Shown here piece by piece: positions 24,008 to 33,500 of a DNA stretch of 33,984 nucleotides. A program made the translations under genes and the position numbers. A model generated the notes under the pieces. It made no database searches, was not told the DNA's origin, and was given only the letters and a program-made list of their open reading frames with translations. Each line of letters starts with the position of its first letter. Within the stretch, counting starts at the first letter, position 1. Where the stretch lies: contig AZLU01000329.1 of the NCBI GenBank assembly GCA_002224055.1, positions 1 through 33,984 of the forward strand. Reading direction: 5' to 3'. The DNA is from Pezizomycotina sp. ARF18 (taxonomy: Eukaryota; Ascomycota).

Positions 24008-25426
24008 CAGCGAGTAATTCTAAATCGGAAGGGAAGGCGGGGTAGTTATAGCGGTGACAGAACGGGAAAGTCGAGGAAGAACTCCACCGTGGATAACGTG
24101 CTGAGATATAACGCATCGGAGATAACATCGTCAATGATCTGGAAAGGGCATAGGATGGAATGAAGGTGGCTGTTTTCTTTTAGCCTACTTATTTGCGGAC
24201 ACAACGTATAACGAATCTTGATTCTTAGAGAAGCATCATTTCAAGTTCACGCTCCTGATGTTTGATAGATATATTCACTTTGCGATTGCCTTATGAGATT
24301 CACGTTTAATTAAATCTACGGTCTATAAAGAGCCTTACGATCTCTAAGAATAATATATCCCTTGAAACATTTTATACATATAAAACAAAATCAGGCAAGA
24401 ATACCCTGTTATAAATCCGAAGCTAAGATTAGGTTAAGATTCATGTCTTCGCGAAGGCCAACCTATGGAACATTCTCATAAAACGTCCCATAGAATAGAT
24501 GAGCCTGTAGGTCCAGGGCTAGACTATCGTATAGAGAAGGTATTAGCCTGAGGTACTGGGTATACAACTCGTGATTATAATGCGTCGTGATAATCCACTA
24601 AGCTATCGAAATATTAATCAGACTTTTTCTTTCTATTTTTTTTTTTTTTTTTTCTTTGGATAATACATGTATAAATCACCACATTGGGATCGAAGCATTC
24701 TGAAGCTAAGCTAAGCAGTACCTTTTGTCGCAGCGAAGAATAGCGCACTGAAGTACTTTAATTTTTGCTTTGTGTAACCTCAGCCCTGCAGTGTTTTCTC
24801 GACCCGTGTGTGTGTAACCTTGAACTCACTACCACTTACCCAACAGCTTGATCGTGCGATATCGTGGGATTTACAGTAATCTAGTAAAAAGCAGTGTATA
24901 GTTTTTTGTAATTATGAGGAAAAAAACTCTTTAACCTCTACCGGCTACAAGGTAGTTAGTTTGCCAAGAGGCCCAGGTAGAGAAAAAAAAATTTCAATCA
25001 ATCAATCAATCGATCATGTCAGATTATGCCATATTACCTTAGCAATAGAGATATTTTGTAGCAGTGCTTCTAGTGATCAGGATCGAATCGCTATTTCCTG
25101 AAGGTAACGCGGGCATGTACTTTAAGGTAGCTACCAAAAATCTGTAGGATGATCCGTGCGGTATAATGAAAGAATTTCATGCCAATCCTTTGCATTTTAG
25201 GAATCGATTAGGAAAAATGGTTTACCGTCCTTTGTCCCTTATCCTGATTTCTGACTTGCCCTAATATTGTCTATTATCATCGGGTGCTTTTGATTGATTC
25301 CAGAACGCTCAGGTCGTCTCACACCCCAGCAGGTGACTCCTTAGCCTATTTCAGCTATTGTTGCACTATCTTGACCGTTGCATAAAATAAAATTCTCCAT
25401 CTTGCGAAACTTCCGGTTGAACCCTG
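24008..25426. other. Intergenic between the 7TM gene and 5S copy A
   Basis: No gene seen. Contains a CAAT tetranucleotide repeat (about 24995-25010) and a T run near 24638-24653. Confidence 0.5.
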
Positions 25427-25438
25427 CCTTATATAGCA
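25427..25438 (+). promoter_or_regulatory. Upstream TATA element of 5S copy A
   Basis: CCTTATATAGCA sits about 27 bp before the first 5S base. The identical 12-mer is at the same distance in front of copy B, while the flanking bases differ. Neurospora 5S genes are known to need a TATA box at about this position in addition to internal elements, so a Pol III upstream promoter role is inferred. Confidence 0.75.
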
Positions 25439-25456
25439 ATTGAACCTTGTGCCGGT

Positions 25457-25572
25457 ATCTACGAGCATAGAACGAGGAAATTTGGCATCCCGTCCGCTCT
25501 GCCTAAACAAGCCTCGTATCGGTCGACTAGTACTACGGTGGGTGACCATGTGGAATCCCGACTCTTGTAGAT
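25457..25572 (+). rRNA. 5S ribosomal RNA gene, copy A
   Basis: Part of the large ribosomal subunit; transcribed by RNA polymerase III. The first nine bases ATCTACGAG pair with the last nine CTTGTAGAT (helix I, one G-U). Helix II pairs ACGAGG (25472-25477) with CCTCGT (25512-25517). The conserved 5S core is present: CATCCCGTCCGCTCTGCC, AGTACTACGGTGGGTGACCA and GTGGAATCCC. It is a single copy away from any rDNA, as in Neurospora and many other filamentous ascomycetes. It is 116 nt versus 119 in copy B; two of the differences are single missing bases (for example GTGGAATCC versus GTGGGAATCC), consistent with the deletion errors seen elsewhere in the window. Confidence 0.92.
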
Positions 25573-25580
25573 TCTTTATT

Positions 25581-25661
<81 letters not shown>
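25573..25661 (+). terminator. Pol III terminator expanded into an 80-T tract
   Basis: After the 5S end comes TCTTTATTG and then uninterrupted T at 25582-25661. Pol III normally stops at about 4-7 T. Copy B has the same TCTTTAT-G lead-in followed by 18 T, so the position is conserved but the length is not. Confidence 0.7.
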
Positions 25662-26153
25662 CTTCTTTATTGGAATTGTTGTGTAAACTTTTTTTGTTTC
25701 ATCTACTTGATGAGCTGGTGATAGATAGACATTGTACATTGTGCTGTTTCCGATATTGCTATTGCAGCGGCGGTTTCGATATTCGAATTCGGAACCTTGC
25801 GAAATCTGGGTCATGGCAATTTGTTTGCGCTGGCAATTGCTACCTCTCGAGCTTGATGAAGGCCTTTCCTATTTTCGCCTAGGTCGTGAACGCCATTCAT
25901 CTTCGGAAGAAATGCCGTTTTCCGTAAGGAATATAGGTCTGGAGTATTAATAGATACACTCGATTACGAGCCGAGGATCAACATAGTCTCCTGTAATTCC
26001 TAACTCAATTACATGTTTTAATACAGAAGCGGCGATGTATTCCGTTCCCAACCGCCATAGCCCAGGACCGGCTTAAAAGGGAATTCGTAACCTCATTTTA
26101 TAGCCTCTACATGGCGATTGCAAAGCGAAAGTCTACCTTTTGGCTGCTTAGTC
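25662..26153. other. DNA right of 5S copy A, no gene supported
   Basis: Overlapping short plus-strand frames are open here, but none has protein-like character or splice support. Confidence 0.4.
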
Positions 26154-27317
26154 TTTAGCCCTTCCTCGTATTGGGTTCAAGAAATTGCCATTGCGGAGGC
26201 GTTTGAGGGACAAAATAGCTTTCCATTAGTCGAAGCGGACTTGCGGAATTCTTCTCAATGATTTTCTTAATTGCACATGGCTCTCTCACATGAAATTGAA
26301 CCTCAAGACGTTGACGTGATAGGGAAAGAATCTTCTGCATTGACGCCCGTTAAAACCGTCCAAGGATTACATTTTGTTTTGAGGTTAGTGCGCGGAAGTA
26401 GCCGCTTCTTGAAGAATTAGCCCACGCGTTTTGTCTTCACGCATCAGACTACGGGCCCGGACTCGGAACAGGGAAACGACCCGGCAGAGCTGAAAACGGA
26501 GATCAAAATTCTTTTGATTATTAAGTTAATCAAGGAATTACTGATACATTCTATAGATACTATCTGAAATTTGGAGTAGGTATTCACGACCGTGTATTGT
26601 AATACTAACGCAAGGCTCTGGTTCCTGACCTTTCGAACCGCCAATAAAGGATCGCCAGTAACAAGCGCGGCATGCATCGCATCGGAAAATATTATTCTCG
26701 TCACTGCTTGTGCATGGAGATGTTACTCTTTTTGGTATTTGGTTCCAAAATCGAGCATCAGGAGCTGTCGCTGTATAAGATACTTTGTATATTGTGGTTT
26801 TAAACAGCGGCGTTCGTTCACGTAACATGTATCGACTTCGTATACCACCATGTGCCTATTCCAATTCGACATTGCCAAAACATGTGAACGGAAAATGCTG
26901 TCGCTTTTTTTTTTTTTTCTAACTTCAAGTTTGTCATCACAGGATATGATTTGATTATGGTCTTCAGCCTTTTCAATTCACTGTAATAGGAATCTTTCTC
27001 GGTTGGACAGTTTATTCGGTTTTGCCATTAGAACTGCACTTCAACCCGGGCCGCTCGAATTGTGCATGATATACTCTGAACTTATGTTTTCCTGGCTGAA
27101 TTGAAGCCAGGAGAACAAAAATATTAGATCGCCGATCTTCATTGACAGCTTTCTCGAGCCCCGTAATTACCAAGTGAAAGCCTATCCACATTTCCTCAGC
27201 CTGACGTGTACTCGAAGAGGACTCAAGATCATCGGTATGAACAATACTCATGATCATTAGGTGACTCCAGGTGTCTTCGAACTCTCTGTCGGTTTTCTCT
27301 CGTCGGGTGTTTAGCAA
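26154..27317 (-). other. Possible degraded or frameshifted minus-strand coding stretch
   Basis: Several minus-strand segments look protein-like but cannot be joined with confidence: QAEEMWIGFHLVITGLEKAV and RSNIFVLLASIQPGKHKFRV (27200-27050), SYYSELKRLKTIIKSYPVMT (about 26970), a Cys-containing stretch around 26700, and a short closed ORF at 26340-26155 starting MQKILSLSRQRLEVQFHVRE. No family is recognised. It could be one broken gene, remnants, or chance. Confidence 0.25.
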
Positions 27318-27429
27318 AGGAATTCCCTGTATCTAATCCTTCTACAGAGTACGAGTGAACCATAGCTCCTGATATTTCCCGCGCACGTCCAAGCAACTAC
27401 CCACACCTCAGAACCTGCTCAAAGCAAGA

Positions 27430-27679
27430 ATGAGCGACCCGGACCTCCTTACGCCAGCTTTAACCAGAACATGCTGGTCGTAAAGGTCGAGCCTACCGCA
27501 AAGTCCATCGATCTAAAATATAGTCAAGATCCCCTCCCAATGACGACCCAAACGTACAATTACCAGACCGGAAAAACAAACCAAGCTGTGATAGTCTGGA
27601 CGATAATAGTCCGTCTGGCTTGAGCTCACGGGTTCAGAATCAATAAAATACAATCCGGACGCCACGCTGTACGTTACTG
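27430..27679 (+). CDS. Unrecognised coding fragment, beta-rich, probable first exon
   Basis: Not recognised. The ATG at 27430 gives MSD; after an apparent -1 slip near 27440 the frame reads GPPYASFNQNMLVVKVEPTA, then KSIDLKYSQDPLPMTTQTYN and TGKTNQAVIV. A further slip near 27595-27620 leads to ELTGSESIKYNPDATLYVTG, which ends exactly at a plausible donor GTAGGT (27680). Alternating hydrophobic residues suggest beta strands. No signal peptide is visible. It may belong with the coding exons at 28.9-29.7 kb on the same strand, but 1.2 kb of poorly coding sequence separates them. Confidence 0.4.
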
Positions 27680-28420
27680 GTAGGTTAAGATTTTTTTTTT
27701 CTTTTTGCTATTTACGTAGATCTCCTGTTGCTTTCCATTTCCCTTTTCTTGCTTTTTGAGGTTGCATTTAAGAATGTTACCTGTAGTGTTAATCTACCCT
27801 GGTTGGTTTTGGGGCCGTTTGATGAAGACGTTGGGTGGGTAGTGTATGTCAGAATCACCTTGGTCAAAAGGAAGCGAGGTTTATGCAAATTGCGGGAGCT
27901 ATTTAGTTTCTAATGTATCCATATAGTTATCGTGTTTATGTGTGTAATGCTGAAGATGACGAAAATCTCTGAGCCCACATATAACCCGATTAACTTTTCG
28001 ATATCGAATTGAAGTCATGATTTGATATCACGTTTGTGAGTGCCAAGTTATACCGTCTCGAAAGCCTAATAATAATTGGGTTATTTTCCGTTAGAAGACC
28101 TTCTATTCTAATATCGCTCTGAATTTATATACATAACAGGATTGGAAAACGCCCAAACTAAATTTACCCGTGGTATTTGTCTATTTGGTAATAGTTGTAA
28201 TTCAACACAGCTTAGAACTATATTTTCGGTCTTCTTCGGGATTTGACTTAGTGTCTAAATAGTGTAAAATATTTCGAATCAGCCTGCATATGCGCATGCT
28301 TGTATGTATATTGCGGGCTTAACTAACCATTAATATCACTACCGCCTCGATACAATTTGTTCGTCTTGAAGTCTAACATTCTAGACCCAGCCCTCTAACC
28401 GGTTGCTCTCTGCTAAAGCG

Positions 28421-28910
28421 TCAAAACGAAATCATTGAGCAAGAGAATGAGCAATTGAGAAACGAACAACGAAGCATTGCTGAAGCCTTAGTGGCCACTA
28501 TGTGGAAGCAGATTGTGTGATTGGCGGCTAAAATTGTTCCTTCAACGTTATCCATAACACCTCTTGATACTGGACCTAAAGATCTCCTTGACCTCCATCG
28601 CGCAAACAAGCCAAACTTGAAATCCAGGAATCAGCCGCTCTGGCTTGTTGAGCGTGAGGGTAGAGTAGCTTCAATTTGCTCTATATTGCATTGCATAAAC
28701 TCACATAGGATTGTCCTTCAGCTTGATTTTGTATTCACTGCTTTATCGGACTCTCGCTGGCGTAATACACCTTCAGAACGTCAGATATGCTCTACTACCA
28801 GGATATTTGACAAACAAGAAGGAGAACTGCAGTACTTGCGTCAACTTGTTGAACGGCGAGTACATTCTAGTAGGCACGAAAAAACATATAAACCCCTTTC
28901 CGCCCCCTAG
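28421..28910 (+). other. Helical, possibly coding fragments upstream of the 29 kb gene
   Basis: One frame reads KRQNEIIEQENEQLRNEQRS, a charged coiled-coil-like stretch, to a stop at 28518, then resumes with PLDTGPKDLLDLHRANK and, further on, FDKQEGELQYLRQLVERRV. The helix character differs from the beta-like exons downstream, so this may be another gene or a remnant. No family recognised. Confidence 0.25.
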
Positions 28911-28933
28911 TCCTCGAACTACTCTTACGACAA

Positions 28934-29728
28934 CATCAGCACATCTAAGAAGCCAGCTACTAACACCGCTATACCAAACCCCGTCTCAAATCTATACAAA
29001 CCTTCAACCTCTTTGCCAACCTCACCTATACACTTCATATACCGTAGCTATGGTTCCGTCAAGTGGGATTCCAACACATCCACCTTACCGTCAACTCCAT
29101 TGCGAAATCTGTTGACTTCGGTCCAGGCGTATGGGTAACCGGCGTCTACAATAACGTCACAACGGAGACAAACACTGCTACGGTCGTTGACTCTTCAACA
29201 ATACGCATAAGATCAAGTACTCAAGCGGAGACAACGTCCCTTCCCATCTGGCGGGGACGTGAACATACAGGGTAAGCTTGCTTTAATCTTATAGATAAAC
29301 ACTTTTTTAGAATTATAGCAAGCCAACTAAAGGCTTGACAACACAATTTATATATATTCTCACAAAAAAAAATTTTTTTTTTAAAAACATTAGTGGTTAC
29401 TGACTTTAATATGTATATATTTACTTTGTAGGTCCTGCCGATAACAAGGAATGGGCTTTTACGATCGTTTCAGCGATTAATCCCAGATTGCGGCGACTTT
29501 CAAGGCGACTTAACTCCTGTTCAGGGCAAAATCTACTGGTACGTCTACAGATTGCCTATTTCGATCTCTTCAATACGTTGTCATTCGTTAAATACTAATA
29601 ATCTTCTCGAATGTGAAGTCTTAATCAACACCTAGTCGAGTTAACAGCATTTCCTAGTCCATTATTCTGAAGACAATGCGGATATCCAAGCCTCGTTTCC
29701 TGAAGAGCTTCCGGGCGCCGACCTTTAA
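28934..29728 (+). CDS. Unrecognised spliced gene (3' part), Thr/Asn-rich beta-like protein
   Basis: Not recognised; the start was not found and the left edge is approximate. Coding segments in order are NLFANLTYTLHI (about 29010); HIHLTVNSIAKSVDFGPGVW with VTGVYNNVTTETNTATVVDS; then, after a -1 slip near 29185, FNNTHKIKYSSGDNVPSHLA, and after another in a G run near 29255, GGDVNIQ. The donor GTAAGC at 29271-29272 and a TAG acceptor at about 29432 join this in phase to GPADNKEWAFTIVSAINP. A slip then leads to DCGDFQGDLTPVQGKIYW, a donor GTACGT near 29544, and a last piece HYSEDNADIQASFPEELPGA ending at TAA 29726-29728. The phase-true splice across 29271-29432 is good evidence that the gene is real. 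Upstream (28430-28900) holds helical, possibly coding fragments that could not be joined. Confidence 0.45.
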
Positions 29729-30134
29729 GTTGCAGGCGGAAGAAATAAGATAATACATGAACAATCACTAGAGAGACAGATACTATTAGTCAAGATACCT
29801 ACAATTCGTGCTATCACAATGGTTTATTCTCCAAATATGTAATTTGAAGGATGTATTGTACAGACTGTGTATATATGTCCGTCCGCTCCTTTAACGTTGT
29901 CATGGACGCTAGCTAACAACTTTCAATCTAATAAATATCGATATTTGTCATAAAACTGGGAATGTGGCATCGTCGTCGTACTACTATCTACGCCTCCCTT
30001 TACAACTGCAGAGAGATTGAGCTAGTATTCAAGTATAAAATAAAAGAAAATGAGAATATTAGATTATCATTTATATGTCCTAATGTTCGAGCCAAAAGGA
30101 CCAGAAGTTTAAGGATTGTAAAAAAAAGAAAGAC

Positions 30135-30152
30135 AAAAAAAAAAAAAAAAAA
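30135..30152 (-). terminator. Pol III T-run terminator of 5S copy B
   Basis: Minus strand reads 18 T starting 8 bases after the 5S end, with a second shorter T run beyond an interruption (plus strand A run at 30121-30127). Confidence 0.75.
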
Positions 30153-30160
30153 CGATAAAG

Positions 30161-30279
30161 ATCTACAAGAGTCGGGATTCCCACATGGTCACCCACCGTA
30201 GTACTAGTCGACCGATATGAAGCTTATGTAAGGCAGAGCGGACGGGATGCCCAGTTGTCTTCATTCTATGCTCGTAGAT
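30161..30279 (-). rRNA. 5S ribosomal RNA gene, copy B
   Basis: Read on the minus strand, ATCTACGAG at the 5' end pairs with CTTGTAGAT at the 3' end (helix I). Helix II pairs ATGAAG (30264-30259) with CTTCAT (30222-30217). The core CATCCCGTCCGCTCTGCC, TCGGTCGACTAGTACTACGG and GTGGGTGACCATGTGGGAAT is shared with copy A. The length of 119 nt is normal. Helix II differs from copy A by paired changes that keep the stem, so both copies appear to be under selection for structure. It faces copy A across 4.6 kb. Confidence 0.93.
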
Positions 30280-30298
30280 GCTGATAGTAGCAGGGAGC

Positions 30299-30310
30299 TG
30301 CTATATAAGG
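30299..30310 (-). promoter_or_regulatory. Upstream TATA element of 5S copy B
   Basis: On the minus strand CCTTATATAGCA lies about 28 bp upstream of the first 5S base, matching the element before copy A exactly in sequence and nearly in spacing. Confidence 0.75.
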
Positions 30311-30352
30311 TGTAGTGAAAATTTTCATACAAGGGTTATTTAATTAATAATT

Positions 30353-30377
30353 AAAAAAAAAAAAAAAAAAAAAAAAA
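30353..30377. repeat. 25-A homopolymer upstream of 5S copy B
   Basis: Lies about 75-100 bp upstream of copy B and roughly marks the edge between AT-rich homopolymer-bearing DNA and the higher-GC block that starts near 30590. Confidence 0.9.
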
Positions 30378-30589
30378 CGAAATAAGAGCGTGCAAAGCTC
30401 TCGCAACGCATTTGTGAAGGTCAAAACGAATATTTCGATCCTTGTCCAGTTTCTCCATTATAAGTATTTTATCGAATATCAAAATATAAACTGCTATGTA
30501 AATACATACAAATGATCGACTAAGTAGATACTTGCCTCCTCTTCGCTTTCTCAAACAGCCATCAATTTTGAATTGAGAACCTCGCCGTC

Positions 30590-33500
30590 TTGCCCGCTCA
30601 CTGTCGTGATACTACCGTCGCCGCGACGCATCGTGATCGTGCACGTCTTCACGACGCCAACGCTCGGTCAAACCCGAGCACGTCTGGCCAAACCTTGAAC
30701 GGGAAGCCACCTCCAGTCGCCGCGTTCCACGCCCTCGCGAAGACCGCGCTGTCATACACGGGCACATCGCCATACGTGATCTTCTTGATCTCCTTGCCGA
30801 CATTAGCCAACGCGAGGAACTCGCCTTCATTACATCCTTGACGAATACGCTACGTCGTCGGAGCGGATCGTGACTCGCACGTTTTCGCTTGACCGGAGCG
30901 GGGTCGTACCCGAAGGTGTCGTTGCTAACCAGGACGGCACGCTGGGTCTATGAGGGTTGCAGGGCGGCAGAGAATACGACTGGGTCCGTAATCGTCGCTT
31001 GACCCCACGTGATTAATGTGACGTCGGTGTTGAAATTGAGATTCTGGTGCTCTATATCGGTCGCGTCTTTACGATGCCGCCGTCGACGTAGCGTATGATT
31101 GCCCTTCTTAGCGGTCCAAGGCCACGGGTCACCGCCATGTTCGTGTTATTAATAGCGAAAGGTGTGCCTGGGTTCAGGAGCGATTCAAGCGCCCATCGTA
31201 CGCCGCCTGGTTCGTAACTCTCGAATGCCCGTACTCGATATCCAATACGTCCTTTCCGAAGTCTATGGAGCATAGTCTACCGCCGAGCGCGTCTTTGTGA
31301 AGCGCCTTCGATGTACTTTACCGGAGTGTCTTCTGTATAAATGGAAATGATCTATGCCGACCATCGGCAACGTGACGGGGAACGGCCGCCGGTTGCTATG
31401 GCGGAGAGGCGTTCTGCACGGTAAGGGGTTGGTCCATCATATCTTTAGGAGTTCCGTCTAGCGGTCCGTATGTGATGGATAATAGCGTCACGGGGTTACC
31501 ACGTGGCTACCAATACTGCTCTCGGGCCTTCGTGGCATCACCGCTTATCATATCGTTCCAAGCCCCAGTGTACGACATCCAAGCGCTGATTGCTCGTCGC
31601 CGATGTTCATCCCGGCTCTGCAGAGACGATGAGTACTTTGCCGAGGCATCGACCGTGCCGCCCACTCGTATCGTCAACGATGGCAATATTAGCCGTACCT
31701 GCCGGGAACTGCGGCTTGAACGTTCCCATGCTATCGACGTAGATGTGCAGCCTCGTCTGAGCCTTCGCGTCGCTCCGCTTAACGAGCTTCAGCGGGTTAT
31801 TCTCTCGGCAAACAGAGTGCGGAAAAATTAAGAATCGTAGTTCGGCACCCAAAGGTCTCCCGGAAACTTAACCGCTTCTAAAACTAGCGTCTCGTTGTTG
31901 AAGCGCAGCGTGATGGACTTCCACCACTGTAAGGGTACAGGCAGAATACAATCACGTCGGTGTGTTGAAGTATATTTGCTCGTCTGCGTTCCTTAGCACG
32001 ACGTAAGCTTCCCTCCGAAGCGGTCGCGTACGCGCCGGTATAGTGCATGATCCAGCTATCCCCCGTCGGCAGCGACGGCAGCTGGGTAGCGGTACTATAT
32101 GAGACGCCTGTGCTACGGTTCGAAGGGTCGAGCGGCTGAGGGTACGTATCGACTCCGATCGGCAAGCGGGAGTGCTTCTCGTGTACGAATACTGGAGGCG
32201 CGGCGCTAGGAACGTCTTCATTTGGTTCACGGTGCGCTGAAAAGGGATGGTCTGCTGGACTCGGATCGAAAGCGCGCTAGCGGCAGATCGGCGTTTCGGT
32301 GTATGGCCTGGAATGGCCCGAGCTACACTCTCATAAAATGCGAACCCGTGACCGGCGGGCCGGCCCGCCGCTATCTAGGATTATCTTTTGTCGCCGGTGC
32401 CAGTGCGAAGCTTCCACGCTTTGAATCGGCCGCTGTCTTGGCTACGGGGACGAATGCGCGCCCGTTGTCATCTCGGATACTCAGCGTCGATATTAGTGGA
32501 AGGTAGCCTTCTTTTGGCGACGGGTCGAAGCGCCAGAGTGCCAGATGTGTAAATCCATCGGTCAGATTGAGCGTATTGTTGGCGTGATTATGGCGAGAAC
32601 TTCCCGTCGGAACGTGTACGGATCCAACGACCGTCATAGGTAAGTAAGTCAAGTCAATAAATAGAATAAGGCTAGCTGCTATAGAACCGCTATAACTAAC
32701 CCTCATCCCAGTCTATAACAGTCCACAGCTGTAAGGTGACACCAATACAAGTCCGCTGCAGAGTAACGGCGCCGGTGGCGTCCGCCGAAAGCACTCTTTG
32801 CGATTACATTCCGGTTTTATCTCTTGCCTCGATCTGGATCCTAAGCGTAGAGTCGACGATGGCAAATCTCCTGTATTCTTGAACACGCCACCATGATAGG
32901 GCGAAGGTGACTCGAACCACGCGCGTAGCCGATAGCGGTGGTCTCCGCCATGGATAAGTCTGATTGTTGGTGTCGAAAATACCTACCCGTAGCTTCGTTG
33001 TAGACACGCTGAGGTTGCTATAAGTTCGACTCTCACACCGTTGGAACTAATCCATAGTATATCCATCAGCAAAGAACCAATAAAAATCGGCAGTTAACTG
33101 CTTGAATAAATGCGTTTTATCTCTCTAATAAACCACTTACACCATCGTCCTGATTGTATGGCCTCTTTAGCAGTCTCCAACCATACGGATACCTTGATCG
33201 AGTAAACAAGCGACAGATCTCCTCCTCTTGATGCTAGATCAGGCGCGATCACGACCCTAGCAGGTCAAGCAATCCTCCGCGATCAGTGTCGCGACAGGTA
33301 TCGGCTTCCAGCACATCTTCGGCTGGTTACAAGCTGCTTCGGATCGCCCATGGGCTGTAGAGACACGCTGTTGAACCCTGTGGCAGTCAGACACATCTCC
33401 TTCCCATCCTTTGGTAGTTTTGAAGGCCAGGAGCTGCCATCGGGTGTTCGCTTGATCAGCTTGAACCCGCCAATGTCCTGGTAATTATGGCATCACGCTG

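Noticed and set aside
25440-25814. Plus-strand poly-Phe and minus-strand poly-Lys ORFs
   Set aside because: They are readings of the T80 tract and the 5S gene, not proteins.
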